Assembly: GCA_030432295.1 (NCBI GenBank)
Contig: JAUIHI010000039.1
Location: 1-59,479, forward strand
Origin: Anaerolineae bacterium
GTDB lineage: Bacteria > Chloroflexota > Anaerolineae > Caldilineales > Caldilineaceae
DNA: 59,479 nucleotides
Direction: 5' to 3'
The notes below the pieces were generated by a model. The model made no database searches. It had not been told where the DNA came from and saw nothing but the letters and a program-made list of their open reading frames with translations. A program made the translations under genes and the position numbers. Below, in pieces: positions 17,075 to 26,248 of this stretch (its first letter is position 1; the number at the start of each line of letters is the position of its first letter).

Positions 17075-17488
17075 TTAAAACGGAATGTCTTCTTCGCCGA
17101 CATATTCTGGGGGGGCTTCGGACGGTGTGGGCGGGCCATAGGAACCGCCGCTGCCGCCTTCGCGCCCGCCGATAAAGCGGACGGTTGTGGCGGTCACTTC
17201 CAACGAAGCGCGCTGGTTGCCATCTTTATCGGTCCACGGGCGGGCTTCCTCAACCTCGCCAATCACCAACACCTGGCGGCCTTTGGTCAGATATTGGCTG
17301 ACGATCTCGGCCTGCTTGCGCCAGGTGGTAATGCGAAACCAGGTGGTCTTGTCCTGTTTCTGCCCGTCTTGCCCGGTCCAGGATTTGTTCACAGCCAGAC
17401 TGAAGCTGGTCACTGGCACACCGCTGGGGGTGTACCTCATTTCCGGGTCATTGCCCAGGTTTCCAACGAGGGTAATTTGTTGATACAT
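17075..17488 (-). CDS. ssb: Single-stranded DNA-binding protein
   Basis: A 137-residue SSB. The OB fold spans residues 1-105 (MYQQITLVGNLGNDPEMRYTP; VTSFSLAVNKSW; TTWFRITTWRKQAE; KGRQVLVIGEVEEARPW), and a short Gly/Pro-rich tail ends in EEDIPF, the acidic tip that binds repair and replication proteins. ATG 17488 is chosen because the fold starts there and a GGAG site precedes it. It protects single strands in replication and repair and is often SOS-linked. A good promoter lies about 100 bases upstream. Confidence 0.95.
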   Translation of the reverse strand: MYQQITLVGNLGNDPEMRYTPSGVPVTSFSLAVNKSWTGQDGQKQDKTTWFRITTWRKQAEIVSQYLTKGRQVLVIGEVEEARPWTDKDGNQRASLEVTATTVRFIGGREGGSGGSYGPPTPSEAPPEYVGEEDIPF

Positions 17489-17590
17489 GCAGAGGCTCCT
17501 TGTCAAGGCAAAAGTGATGAATATAGAATCGCCGATCTCCCAACAATCGACAGGTATGGGAATCCTGCACGGGGGCAAAATTGTGTTGTT

Positions 17591-17619
17591 ATTGTACTTC
17601 TCTTTCCACTATATGTCAA
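17591..17619 (-). promoter_or_regulatory. ssb promoter
   Basis: Minus strand: -35 TTGACA (17614-17619), 17-bp spacer, -10 TACAAT (17591-17596), matching the sigma-70 consensus at nearly every position. It leaves an untranslated leader of about 95 nt before the ssb ATG. Confidence 0.8.
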
Positions 17620-17751
17620 TAAAAATTCAGCCCCAATTAGAAAGTTTGTTCTGTTTTCTCCCGATGAGTTGCGCCATTAGACGCACCGCCCAAGACGTGG
17701 GATAATAGGCAGAAATTATCACCTGCCCATCCTCCCCAATGGAGGTTACAC

Positions 17752-18984
17752 GTGCAACTACAACCCATTCAGGACTACCTGAAAACCAATCATCTGGATG
17801 GCTGGCTGCTCTACGATTTTCGCGGCCAGAACGCCATCGCCCTCTCGGTGGCCGGCCTGACCAGCGGTGGGACCCGGCGCTGGTTCCTGTGGATTCCCGC
17901 GCAGGGCCGCCCGTCCTATCTGATCCACGCCATCGAACAGAACGCCTTTGCCGCGGTCTCGCCAGAGATGCGGGGCGATCTGCATCTCTACATCGGCTGG
18001 CAGCAGTTGGCCGAGAAATTGCCCGAATTTGTGGGCGCACAGGGGGAAAAGCCTCTGCGCATCGCAATGGAGTACAGCCCCCTGGGCGCGCTCCCTTACA
18101 TCAGCAAAGTGGACGCGGGCACGTTCGAACTGATTACCGAAGTGACCGGCGCGGAGATTGTGAGTAGCTCGGATCTGGTGCAACTGGTGCAGGCGGTCCT
18201 CTCCCCGGCTCAGATGGAGAGCCACCGCCGGGCCGCGGCCCACTGCATGCGTATCAAAGACGAAGCCTTTGCTTTTGTGGCCGACGCGCTGAAAAGCGGG
18301 CGGGCCATCAACGAATACGACGTGCAGCAGTATATTCTGGACCGGTTCACCGCGGCCAATCTCTACACAGATCACGGCCCGATTGTGGCCGTCAACGGCA
18401 ACGCGGCTCTCCCCCACTACGCGCCCAGCGCGGAGCAGCACAGCCCGATACAGAAGGGCGATGTGCTGCTGATCGATATGTGGGCCAAGGAGCAGAACGA
18501 TCCCGGCGACTGCTACGCGGACATCACCTGGACCGCCTATTGCGGTGCGACGGTTCCCGCGCAAGTGGAGCGGGTCTTTCAGGTGGTACGCCAGGCACGG
18601 GACGCAGCAGTGGCGGCTGTGCGCGAGGCCATTGCCGGGGGGCGTCGGCCTCGCGGCCATCAGATCGACGACGTGGCCCGGGATGTGATCGACGACGCTG
18701 GCTTCGGCCACGCTATCCTCCACCGCACGGGCCATAGCCTGGGACCGGCCATGCACTGGAACGGCGTCAACATCGACAATGTGGAGACCCAAGACCGGCG
18801 GCGCATCATCCCCGGCGTGATGTTTACGATTGAGCCGGGCATCTACCTGCCCGATCTGGACTTTGACGGCAGCGGCCAGGCCAAAGGGTTGGGCATCCGT
18901 TCGGAGCTCAACTGCATCGCCCACGAAGAGAGTCTGGAGATCGCAACTGGACCGGTACAGACGGAAGTGATCGCGTTGCTATAG
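17752..18984 (+). CDS. M24-family metallopeptidase, Xaa-Pro aminopeptidase-like
   Basis: A 410-residue protein from GTG 17752, behind GGAGG. The N-terminal creatinase-like domain (residues 1-150) precedes a pita-bread catalytic domain. Metal ligands can be seen: D in LIDMWAKEQNDPGDCYADITW (two aspartates), H in HRTGHSLGPAMHW, E in FTIEPGIYLPDL and E in IRSELNCIAHE. Members remove N-terminal residues before proline or, less often, act on creatine-like substrates. It is a single gene followed by a repeat hairpin. Substrate specificity cannot be read from sequence. Confidence 0.8.
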   Translation: MQLQPIQDYLKTNHLDGWLLYDFRGQNAIALSVAGLTSGGTRRWFLWIPAQGRPSYLIHAIEQNAFAAVSPEMRGDLHLYIGWQQLAEKLPEFVGAQGEKPLRIAMEYSPLGALPYISKVDAGTFELITEVTGAEIVSSSDLVQLVQAVLSPAQMESHRRAAAHCMRIKDEAFAFVADALKSGRAINEYDVQQYILDRFTAANLYTDHGPIVAVNGNAALPHYAPSAEQHSPIQKGDVLLIDMWAKEQNDPGDCYADITWTAYCGATVPAQVERVFQVVRQARDAAVAAVREAIAGGRRPRGHQIDDVARDVIDDAGFGHAILHRTGHSLGPAMHWNGVNIDNVETQDRRRIIPGVMFTIEPGIYLPDLDFDGSGQAKGLGIRSELNCIAHEESLEIATGPVQTEVIALL

Positions 18985-19079
18985 CAAATATTGGGTATTG
19001 GATATTTCGTAGTGACGATCTCTCGCGCTGTGCGTATATCGTCACCACAAAACATCCAATACCTGACACCCATTATTCG
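18985..19079. repeat. Imperfect hairpin with TATTGGG words
   Basis: TATTGGGTATTGGATATTTC is partly complementary to the downstream CATCCAATAC, and GTGACGAT pairs with ATCGTCAC inside. It fills the gap between the M24 peptidase and lutA. The TATTGGG word recurs at 22267 and 22418. Confidence 0.5.
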
Positions 19080-19086
19080 AAAACCT

Positions 19087-19977
19087 ATGCAAAAATCATC
19101 CTTCTCCACCCCACCCCGCCGCGTCGCCCTCTTCGTCACCTGTATGGCGGATATGCTCTATCCTGGCGTTGGCATCGCGGCCACAGAACTGCTGGAACGC
19201 CAGGGCATCGAAGTCGTCTTCCCTATGGAACAGACCTGCTGCGGTCAGCCTGCCTTCAACGCGGGCTACCGGGACGAGGCACGGGTGTTGGCCCGGCGCT
19301 TTTTGCAGGTCTTCGGGCCGATGGTGGAGAACGGCAGTGTGCAGGCGATTGTCGCGCCCTCCGGCAGTTGCGTCACGATGACCAGCCACTTTTACGACGT
19401 GCTCTTTGAGGATTCCAAAGAACAGCCCCTGCGCCAGTTGGCCCAACGCCTGGCCTCCGTCACTTTTGAACTGACCGAATTTCTGGTGGATGTGCTGGGT
19501 GTCACCGACACCCATGCCCGGTTGGAAGGCACTGTCACCTATCACCCCTGCTGCCATCTGCTGCGGGAACTGGGCGTGGACGAGCAGCCGCGCAAACTGC
19601 TTGCTGCTGTGGATGGCGCGCAGGTGGTAGAATTGCCCGATGCTGTTGATTGCTGCGGTTTTGGCGGCCTCTTCGCCGTCAAAAATGCGGGAATCAGCGG
19701 CGCGATGGGGCGGCGCAAGGCCGACAATCTGGCCCGCAGCGGCGCGGATGTGGTGGCAATGTGCGACGTGAGCTGCATGACCCACATCAACGGCATCCTC
19801 AGCCGAGAGAAGATCGACTGTCGGGCCGTGCACATCGCCGAGATTCTCAACGGCCAGTTGGGCAGCCGTCTGCATCCGCCAGAGGAAGAGCCGCCAATGA
19901 CGCTGGAACGTCCCCGCCGCTGGCAGGACGCCACCGCAGCGGATGCGGCTGCAAAAGGCGAAAAGGGGGGCGACTGA
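19087..19977 (+). CDS. lutA: Lactate utilization protein LutA (CCG-domain iron-sulfur protein)
   Basis: A 296-residue protein from ATG 19087. Two cysteine-rich CCG domains are visible: EQTCCGQPAFNAGYRDEA and VDCCGFGGLFAVKN, plus TYHPCCHLLRELG and CDVSCMTHINGIL. With LutB and LutC it forms an electron-transfer complex that oxidises L-lactate to pyruvate and replaces a flavin lactate dehydrogenase. The stop overlaps the lutB start (TGATG), so synthesis is coupled. No regulator of the LutR/LldR type lies beside it. Confidence 0.9.
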   Translation: MQKSSFSTPPRRVALFVTCMADMLYPGVGIAATELLERQGIEVVFPMEQTCCGQPAFNAGYRDEARVLARRFLQVFGPMVENGSVQAIVAPSGSCVTMTSHFYDVLFEDSKEQPLRQLAQRLASVTFELTEFLVDVLGVTDTHARLEGTVTYHPCCHLLRELGVDEQPRKLLAAVDGAQVVELPDAVDCCGFGGLFAVKNAGISGAMGRRKADNLARSGADVVAMCDVSCMTHINGILSREKIDCRAVHIAEILNGQLGSRLHPPEEEPPMTLERPRRWQDATAADAAAKGEKGGD

Positions 19978-21407
19978 TGGCTGTGATCAATCTGGAAGCG
20001 CCCTTCAAAGAGCGGGTGGCGAATGCCCTGGGCGATAGCCATCTGGCCCCAGCGGTGGTGCGCGCCACAGATCGGATGCTCCAAGCCCGACACAAGGCGA
20101 TGAACAGCATCGACGGCGAGGGTCTGCGCACCCAGACCCGACAGATGAAAGAGGATGTGCTGCGCCATCTGCCCGACTATCTGGAGCAGTTGGAACGCAA
20201 TTTTCAGGCCAACGGCATTGTCGTCCACTGGGCCAGGGACGGGGTGGAAGCCGGCGAAATTGTGCGGGGGATCGGTCTGCAAAACGGCGCAAAGACGGTT
20301 GTCAAGTCCAAATCCATGGCGACCGAAGAGATTCACCTGAATCACGTGTTGGAGCAGGCCGGACTGAAGGTGGTGGAAACGGACCTGGGCGAGTATATCA
20401 TCCAACTGGCCGGGGAGCCGCCCAGCCATATCGTTGCCCCTGTCATCCACAAACGGCTGGAAGAGATCGCCGAAATTTTCCACGAAAAGTTGGATATGCC
20501 CCGCACGATGGACCCGACGGAGATCACCTCCGCGGCCCGGGTGCGGCTGCGCAATGAATTTTTCGGGGCGCAGATGGGCGTCAGCGGCTGCAACTTTGCC
20601 ATCGCCGAGACGGGGACGATCTGCATTGTCACCAACGAGGGCAACGGGCGGATGGTGAGCAGTATGCCCAAAGTCTATGTGGTGGTGATGGGGATCGAGA
20701 AGGTTGTGCCGACGGTGGAGGACGCGCTGCTCCAATTGCAGGCCCTCACCCGCAGTTCCACCGGCCAGCAGATGACCGTCTATTGTTCGATGACCAGCGG
20801 CCCCCGCCAGCCGGATCAGCCCGACGGCCCGGAGCAGGTGCATGTGGTGCTGATGGACAATGGCCGCTTGCAGATGCTGGAACGGGGCTACGGCGAAGCG
20901 CTGCTCTGTGTGCGTTGCGGCGCCTGTCTGAACGTCTGCCCTGTCTATCAGGAGATCGGCGGCCACGCCTACGGCAGCACCTACAACGGACCGATTGGCG
21001 CAGTCATCTCCCCGGCCCTGGCCCCGGAGATCGCCCGATTCAAAGAACTGCCCCACGCCACCACCCTCTGCGGCGCCTGCCGGGATGTCTGCCCGGTGAA
21101 GATCGATCTGCCCCGGCTGTTGGTGGATCTGCGCTCCGATCTGGTGGAGGCCAAGACCAACCCCCGTGTGGAACAACTGGCAATTCAAGGCTATGTGAAG
21201 GCGATGAGCAGCCGGGAGATGTACGAACGGGGGGGCAAATTTGCCAGCGTTGCCAGCAATCTGCTGGCCGGGCTGACCGGCGGCGAGATCAAATGGATGC
21301 CGCCCCCCCTCAACGGCTGGACCGACCACCGGGACTTCCCGCCCTTTGCGAAGAAGAGTTTTCGGGAGTGGTGGGAAGAACGGCAAAAGTTGAGAAATCG
21401 AGAATAG
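19977..21407 (+). CDS. lutB: Lactate utilization iron-sulfur protein LutB
   Basis: A 476-residue protein. The central LUD domain includes TEEIHLNHVLEQAGLKVVETD and GVSGCNFAIAETGTICIVTNEGNGR. Two 4Fe-4S sites follow: CVRCGACLNVCPVYQEIGGH and TLCGACRDVCPVKIDLPRLL. The final W-W-x-x-R-Q-K-like segment (FREWWEERQKL) is typical. LutB is the core of the lactate oxidation complex and passes electrons from LutC/LutA to the quinone pool. The gene is full length and directly follows lutA. Confidence 0.92.
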   Translation: MAVINLEAPFKERVANALGDSHLAPAVVRATDRMLQARHKAMNSIDGEGLRTQTRQMKEDVLRHLPDYLEQLERNFQANGIVVHWARDGVEAGEIVRGIGLQNGAKTVVKSKSMATEEIHLNHVLEQAGLKVVETDLGEYIIQLAGEPPSHIVAPVIHKRLEEIAEIFHEKLDMPRTMDPTEITSAARVRLRNEFFGAQMGVSGCNFAIAETGTICIVTNEGNGRMVSSMPKVYVVVMGIEKVVPTVEDALLQLQALTRSSTGQQMTVYCSMTSGPRQPDQPDGPEQVHVVLMDNGRLQMLERGYGEALLCVRCGACLNVCPVYQEIGGHAYGSTYNGPIGAVISPALAPEIARFKELPHATTLCGACRDVCPVKIDLPRLLVDLRSDLVEAKTNPRVEQLAIQGYVKAMSSREMYERGGKFASVASNLLAGLTGGEIKWMPPPLNGWTDHRDFPPFAKKSFREWWEERQKLRNRE

Positions 21408-21488
21408 TGGATTGGTTGATTAGTTGATTGGGGTGTATGTGCCCCACTCAGTCAACCAATGAACCAGTCAACCAATGAACCAATACCC
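21408..21488. repeat. Word-repeat hairpin, 8-nt GATTGGTT/AACCAATG type
   Basis: The left arm GATTGGTT/GATTAGTT/GATTGGGG is an 8-nt series; the right arm CAACCAAT/GAACCAGT/CAACCAAT/GAACCAAT is its complement. It lies in the lutB-lutC gap, so lutC may be less tightly coupled than lutA-lutB. Confidence 0.75.
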
Positions 21489-21489
21489 T

Positions 21490-22266
21490 ATGCCCGCACG
21501 CGACGATATTCTGAACCGATTACGCACGGCCCTGCGCCAGCCGGAACTACGCTTTCCGCCGCCGGAGACCCACCGCTTGACCGCGGATGACCGGATGACC
21601 GTCGGCACTGCTGAAGGGGATCGCTGGGCGCTGGCCCGACGCTTTGGCGCGGAGTTGGAGACCCTGCACGGAACCTTTGAAATTGTGGAAACCCTGGCCG
21701 AGGCGCGCATGGCCGCGATTGGCCGCTTGCAGATGTGGGTGGCCGAGGAGTTGGCTGGTCGACGCACAGAGCGACCCGAACAGCCCGGCGACCGGGACAT
21801 TCTCATCTGGTCGCCGGATGCCCTGCCCATCGACGGTTTGACACCCGCGCTCTCCGATCTGGAATTTCGGGTGATCGAGCCGCAGAATCTCCACGACCCG
21901 GACGAGCGGGAACGGGTGCGCTACGCCCGGGCTGGCATCACCGGCGTGGACGCGGCCTTCGCCGCCACAGGCACAGTCGTGCTGGGCGCGGGTCCCCACA
22001 AGAGTCGGGCCGCCAGCCTGACCCCCTTCCGCCACCTGCTGCTCGTCCCCATCAGCCGCATCTTCCCCACAGCCGAGGCGTGGATGGCGAAGATGCGCCA
22101 GGACGGGACCCTGACCGACTTTCTGCGCGAGAGCCGCAATGTGGCGCTGGTCAGCGGACCGAGCAAATCCGCCGACTTGGAAGGCATTTTGACAATGGGC
22201 GTCCACGGCCCGAAGATTCTACACGCGGTGATTTTTGATGATATTGAGGCGATGATTCGGGGGTAG
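21490..22266 (+). CDS. lutC: Lactate utilization protein LutC (LUD domain)
   Basis: A 258-residue LUD-domain protein. The start is ATG 21490; an upstream in-frame ATG at 21475 falls within the repeat arm and is less likely. Diagnostic blocks are ITGVDAAFAATGTVVLGAG, LLLVPISRIFPTAEAW and VALVSGPSKSADLEGILTMGVHGP, the last being the conserved LutC/YkgG C-terminus. It works with LutA and LutB in lactate oxidation. No ribosome site better than CAATACCCT is visible, so translation may be modest or coupled. Confidence 0.9.
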   Translation: MPARDDILNRLRTALRQPELRFPPPETHRLTADDRMTVGTAEGDRWALARRFGAELETLHGTFEIVETLAEARMAAIGRLQMWVAEELAGRRTERPEQPGDRDILIWSPDALPIDGLTPALSDLEFRVIEPQNLHDPDERERVRYARAGITGVDAAFAATGTVVLGAGPHKSRAASLTPFRHLLLVPISRIFPTAEAWMAKMRQDGTLTDFLRESRNVALVSGPSKSADLEGILTMGVHGPKILHAVIFDDIEAMIRG

Positions 22267-22440
22267 GAGGTATTGGGTATTTCGCAGGGGAGATTGGCGG
22301 GTTGATGGAGTGAACAGTAAGCAGTAGACAGTTCGCAAGTGTCTCCACCGACGAGGACCAACTGATTACTGGTCACTGCTCACCGATAACTTCCAGACCC
22401 GAACCGACGTCACTATAAAATACCCAATACCTGTCACCCT
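22267..22440. repeat. Nested word-repeat hairpins, TATTGGG and GAACAGT/CTGCTCA types
   Basis: The outer arms are ggTATTGGGTATTT (about 22267-22282) and AAATACCCAATACC (22419-22433). Inside, the 7-mers GAACAGT/AAGCAGT/AGACAGT (22311-22331) face CTGATTA/CTGGTCA/CTGCTCA (22362-22382). Two different word families are thus nested in one gap. No gene is seen here. Confidence 0.7.
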
Positions 22441-22466
22441 CCACCCCACAGGAGAAAGAGCGACCA

Positions 22467-23543
22467 ATGACCACATCTTCCAAACAATACCGCGTCGGGA
22501 TGATCGGCGCGGGCGCGATTGTGCAGCGGGGACACATCCCCAATTTTCAGGCCGTACCCAACGCCGAAGTCGTGGCAGTCTGCGACGTGAATCTGGCCCG
22601 GGCCCAGGAAGCGGCCCAGGCCACCGGCGTGCCCAACGCCTATTCCGACTACAAAGAGATGCTCTCCAAAGAAGGGCTGGATATTGTGGTGGTGGCCGTG
22701 CCCAATATCTACCACAAGCCGATGACGATTGACGCTCTGCGGGCTGGGGCGAATGTGCTGTGTGAGAAGCCTCTCGCCCTTTCCAGCGCCGACGCTCTGG
22801 AGATGTACGGCGTGGCCGATGAGGTGGGCAAGCAGTTGGCTGTGGGAACCCACTACCGCTACTCGAATCCGGTGCAGAGCGCCAAACAGCAGGTGGACGC
22901 GGGCTTCTTCGGCGACATCTACGCGGCCCGCACCCTCTGGAACCGGCGGGCCGGTATCCCCGGCTATGGCAGTTGGTTCACCAACAACGACCTGGCCGGG
23001 GGCGGCAGCCTCTTTGACATCGGCATCCACGCCATGGACCGGGCACTCTATCTGATGGGCTATCCCGAACCGGTCTCGGTGAGCGGCGCAAGCTACGCCA
23101 AATTTGGCCCCCGGGGGCTGGGGCTGGGCGGCTGGGGGATGGACAAGCAGAAGCCTACCCCCGGCGCGCGCTTCGATGTGGACGACTTCGCCTGGGGCTT
23201 CATTCGCTTTGCCAACGGCGCGACACTGATGCTGGAAGTCAGTTGGGCGGCCCACTTCGAGGACCAGTTCTACACGGAACTCTACGGGACCGAAGGCGGC
23301 GCGTACATCGGCAGCGAAGACCGCATGGAACTGTACACAAACCTGAACGGTCAGCCGGTCAACATTCCGGTCGCCGTGCCCAAAGGCGGCAACTCCTATG
23401 GCCGCTTCGCCCTGGACTTCGTGCGCTATTTGGACGGGGAGCAGACCGATATTGTGACCCGGGAGCAGGCGCTGATCAGCGTGAAGATTGTCGAAGGCAT
23501 CCAGAAATCCGCGGCCAGCGGGAAGGAGAGCCGGATTGCGTAA
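22467..23543 (+). CDS. Gfo/Idh/MocA-family oxidoreductase
   Basis: A 358-residue NAD(P)-dependent sugar or inositol dehydrogenase-type enzyme. The Rossmann start is RVGMIGAGAIVQRGHIPNF, with VAVPNIYHKPMTIDAL and the signature CEKPLA (lysine of the E-K-P motif). The second-domain motif GGGSLFDIGIHAMDRALYLMG provides the D-x-G-x-H catalytic pair. The substrate is unknown. A second, distinct member lies at 35617, next to a dehydrogenase. GGAG lies at about 22450. Confidence 0.85.
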   Translation: MTTSSKQYRVGMIGAGAIVQRGHIPNFQAVPNAEVVAVCDVNLARAQEAAQATGVPNAYSDYKEMLSKEGLDIVVVAVPNIYHKPMTIDALRAGANVLCEKPLALSSADALEMYGVADEVGKQLAVGTHYRYSNPVQSAKQQVDAGFFGDIYAARTLWNRRAGIPGYGSWFTNNDLAGGGSLFDIGIHAMDRALYLMGYPEPVSVSGASYAKFGPRGLGLGGWGMDKQKPTPGARFDVDDFAWGFIRFANGATLMLEVSWAAHFEDQFYTELYGTEGGAYIGSEDRMELYTNLNGQPVNIPVAVPKGGNSYGRFALDFVRYLDGEQTDIVTREQALISVKIVEGIQKSAASGKESRIA

Positions 23544-23601
23544 TGCCACTGCGTAAGTATGTGACGATTGAGTCTCAACCCCACTTTGAGGGTGAGGAGT
23601 G

Positions 23602-23718
23602 AAACGTAAAACGTGAGATCATTCGACTCATCTCACGTTTTACGTTTTATTCACTACTGCGAAGTGCGGAATTAAGCCTCGTTTGCCACTACCTACGCAG
23701 CACGCAGCACGCACCACG
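23602..23718. repeat. Word-repeat hairpin, AACGTGA type, plus GCACGCA array
   Basis: A perfect 17-bp inverted repeat (23602-23618 and 23631-23647) is built from GTAAAAC/GTGAGA words; the same word makes the hairpin at 32464-32524. Further on, 23689-23718 is a single array CTACGCA/GCACGCA/GCACGCA/CCACGTA, matching the words around 4165-4345. Confidence 0.75.
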
Positions 23719-23722
23719 TATT

Positions 23723-24586
23723 ATGACCCAGCGCACCACCACCCTCCTCCAACTCACAATCGCTCTGGCCGCGCTCCTGCTTCTGGCCGCGGGGATGGGC
23801 GGGCTGCGTTTTGAGCCGGGTCAGGACATCAATCTGCTGGCGCTGCTGCTGGGCGACGGACGGCTGCCAACGGCTCCCCCCACCCCGGCAATATCGGGCA
23901 GGATGGACTTCCAGCCCTGGATGCGCGTCGCCTTCTGGCTGATGCTTGCCTTCACCCTGGCCTATGCGATTGTATCGCCGCAGGCGCGCAAACGGCTCTT
24001 TATGACGCTGATTTTTGTGCTGCTGGTTCTCTTTATCGCCGACCGCTACCGGGACCGTTTGCAGGAGCAGCCGTTGGAAATGCCGACAGTTGAGGGGATG
24101 GAAGGACTGCCCGAAGCTGCCCCGGCTGCGATACCCGAACCACCGCCCTTCGTTACGGATCCACCGGTCTGGCTCACTTGGGCAGTGGAAGTGGCGGTGG
24201 CACTGGCTTTTTTCATTCTGCTCTGGTATCTGTGGAAACGGCTGCGTCCCAAACCAGACCCCCAATCCCTGCTGGTAGATGAGGCCGCCAGCGCGCTGGC
24301 CGAGTTGGAAGCGGGTGGCGATCTGCGAGATGTGGTCCTGCGCTGTTATGTGCAGATGACCGCAGTGTTGAAAGAGAACCACCGGGTGGAACGGAGACAT
24401 GCAATGACCCCTCGTGAATTTGAGGGCCAATTGGCTGCGGCGGGCCTGGGCGACGAACACATCCACCAACTCACCCGGCTCTTTGAATCGGTCCGTTACG
24501 GAACCCAAAGCGGCACAGGCAAAGTGGCCCAGGAAGCCAGCGACTGTTTGCAGGCGATTGTCCAGACCTACGGAGCCAAGCCCTGA
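23723..24586 (+). CDS. Membrane protein with C-terminal DUF4129
   Basis: A 287-residue protein. Hydrophobic helices lie at about residues 8-27, 72-88, 91-110 and 150-172; the cytoplasmic C-terminal domain from about 190 (VDEAASALAELEAGGDLRDVVLRCYVQM...TPREFEGQLAAAGL...LFESVRYG) is DUF4129. This domain regularly accompanies MoxR/DUF58 operons, often at the end of transglutaminase proteins. It heads an operon with the next four genes and overlaps the second by one base (TGATG). A role in envelope or complex maturation is inferred from context only. Confidence 0.75.
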   Translation: MTQRTTTLLQLTIALAALLLLAAGMGGLRFEPGQDINLLALLLGDGRLPTAPPTPAISGRMDFQPWMRVAFWLMLAFTLAYAIVSPQARKRLFMTLIFVLLVLFIADRYRDRLQEQPLEMPTVEGMEGLPEAAPAAIPEPPPFVTDPPVWLTWAVEVAVALAFFILLWYLWKRLRPKPDPQSLLVDEAASALAELEAGGDLRDVVLRCYVQMTAVLKENHRVERRHAMTPREFEGQLAAAGLGDEHIHQLTRLFESVRYGTQSGTGKVAQEASDCLQAIVQTYGAKP

Positions 24587-25191
24587 TGCGGCGCTATCTG
24601 CCCTTGGGCATCGTCCTGCTGGTCACGGCCATTCTTGTTCTGGCTTTGGATAATTTCCTGCAGGAGATGATCATTCAACCGCTGCTCTACGTTTTCTGGT
24701 TTTTCGGGCTGGTGTTGAGCAGCCTGCATCAGAGCGTCTTCTGGAGTCTATTATTGCTGGTGGCGCTGGTGCTGATCCTGCGCAGCCTGGGCCGGGGAGC
24801 AAGCGCGCCAGTCACAATCCCGGAGAAGCGTTACCCGTCCCAGGGCCAGGTGCGCCGTTGGATGGGTCTGCTGGAACGGGCCGAGAATCAACGCTTCGCC
24901 CGCTGGAATCTGGCTCAATCCCTGCGCAGGTTGGCCCAGGAGACGCTCAGCCCGGATGAACGCCTGCAGCGGGACAAGCACCGGGTAGACTTTGAGCAGA
25001 ATCTGACGCCCGATATTTCCAACTATTTCAATGCCAAATTGCCGCCCGCGCAGGGCTTTTCCCTGCGCCAGCGCTTGCAGAACAAATCCACCTTTTCATC
25101 CCATCCCGAGCCATCCCACCCCCTGGACCTGGACCCGGAAGTCGTTGTGGCTTTTCTGGAAAAAGAGACCGGGCGACTTGCCGGAGACTAA
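24586..25191 (+). CDS. Membrane protein of the MoxR-DUF58 operon
   Basis: A 201-residue protein with hydrophobic helices at about residues 4-20, 27-45 and 48-62, followed by a charged cytoplasmic tail including RRWMGLLERAENQRFARWNL and an acidic/Arg-rich end. I do not recognise a named domain. It starts inside the stop of the DUF4129 gene and ends five bases before moxR, so it should be part of the same membrane module. Confidence 0.65.
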   Translation: MRRYLPLGIVLLVTAILVLALDNFLQEMIIQPLLYVFWFFGLVLSSLHQSVFWSLLLLVALVLILRSLGRGASAPVTIPEKRYPSQGQVRRWMGLLERAENQRFARWNLAQSLRRLAQETLSPDERLQRDKHRVDFEQNLTPDISNYFNAKLPPAQGFSLRQRLQNKSTFSSHPEPSHPLDLDPEVVVAFLEKETGRLAGD

Positions 25192-25196
25192 TCCCG

Positions 25197-26153
25197 ATGC
25201 TATTGAGTAAAGTTGCAGAGCTAAGCAATGCCGTCGTTGCCGAAGTAGAGCAGGCCGTTGTGGGCAAAGGGCCGGTGTTGCGCCAGATAATGGCGACAAT
25301 CCTGGCCGGCGGCCACATTCTGTTGGAAGACTATCCCGGCCTGGCAAAAACCCTGACAGCCAACAGCTTCGCCATCGCGCTGGGGCTGGACTTCCGCCGC
25401 ATTCAGTTCACCCCGGACCTGCTCCCCGGTGACATCACTGGCAGCTACATCTACGACCGCAACCGGGGGGATTTCGAGCTGCGCAAAGGGCCGATCTTCG
25501 CCAATATCATCCTGGCCGACGAGATCAACCGGGCCTCGCCTAAGACCCAATCTGCGCTGCTGGAAGCTATGCAGGAGCACCAGGTGACGTTGGAAGGGGA
25601 GACGATGGCCCTGCCCCTGCCCTTCGTCGTCATCGCCACCCAGAACCCGATTGAGTACGAAGGCACTTTCCCCCTGCCCGAAGCCCAGTTGGACCGCTTT
25701 CTGGTCAAACTCTCCATTGGCTATCCCTCTCTGGAAGAGGAGCAGGAAATTCTCAGCCGTCGGCGCAAACGGCGCAGCGACGACTTCTCCCTGACGCCGA
25801 TTATCAATGCCGAGACACTGCTGGAAATGCGGGCTGCCATCGAGGAAATTCATGTGGACCCGGATTTGGAGCGCTATATCGTCGAACTGGTCCACGCCAC
25901 CCGCCAGCACAGCCGGGTGACTGTCGGGGCCAGCCCCCGCGGCTCCCTGGCCCTGCTCAAACTGGCCCGCGCCCAGGCCGCGCTGGACGGTCGGGATTAC
26001 GTCCTGCCCGACGACATCAAAGCCTACGTTGGCCCAGCGCTGGTCCATCGGCTGATCCTCAACCCGGAGCTTTGGATGCGGGCAGGCACAGCCGAGGAAA
26101 TTTTGACAGGGATTGTGGGCAGCGTGCGCGTTCCGGTGGTGGGGGGAAGATGA
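25197..26153 (+). CDS. MoxR-type AAA+ ATPase
   Basis: A 318-residue ATPase. Walker A is LLEDYPGLAKT, Walker B is IILADEINRASPKTQSALLEAMQE (D-E-I-N-R is the MoxR signature), and sensor 1 is VVIATQNPIEYEGTFPLPEAQLDRF. The C-terminal lid is RGSLALLKLARAQAALDGRDYVLPDDI. MoxR proteins act as chaperones that insert cofactors or assemble complexes, normally with a DUF58 partner such as the one downstream. The stop TGA lies inside a GATGATGA repeat arm. Confidence 0.9.
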   Translation: MLLSKVAELSNAVVAEVEQAVVGKGPVLRQIMATILAGGHILLEDYPGLAKTLTANSFAIALGLDFRRIQFTPDLLPGDITGSYIYDRNRGDFELRKGPIFANIILADEINRASPKTQSALLEAMQEHQVTLEGETMALPLPFVVIATQNPIEYEGTFPLPEAQLDRFLVKLSIGYPSLEEEQEILSRRRKRRSDDFSLTPIINAETLLEMRAAIEEIHVDPDLERYIVELVHATRQHSRVTVGASPRGSLALLKLARAQAALDGRDYVLPDDIKAYVGPALVHRLILNPELWMRAGTAEEILTGIVGSVRVPVVGGR

Positions 26154-26204
26154 TGAGATGACGGGATGATGCGGACACTCCATCATCTCAGCATCCCATC
26201 ATCC
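26149..26204. repeat. Word-repeat hairpin, 8-nt GATGATGA type, overlapping the moxR stop
   Basis: The left arm GATGATGA/GATGACGG/GATGATG starts before the moxR stop and includes it. The right arm (26181-26204) is CATCATCT/CAGCATCC/CATCATCC. The hairpin splits moxR from the DUF58 gene and might set their expression ratio. Confidence 0.75.
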
Positions 26205-26248
26205 ACTCACCTACCGCTCCCAAGTTTCGCCAAGGGTCGGCAACTTTC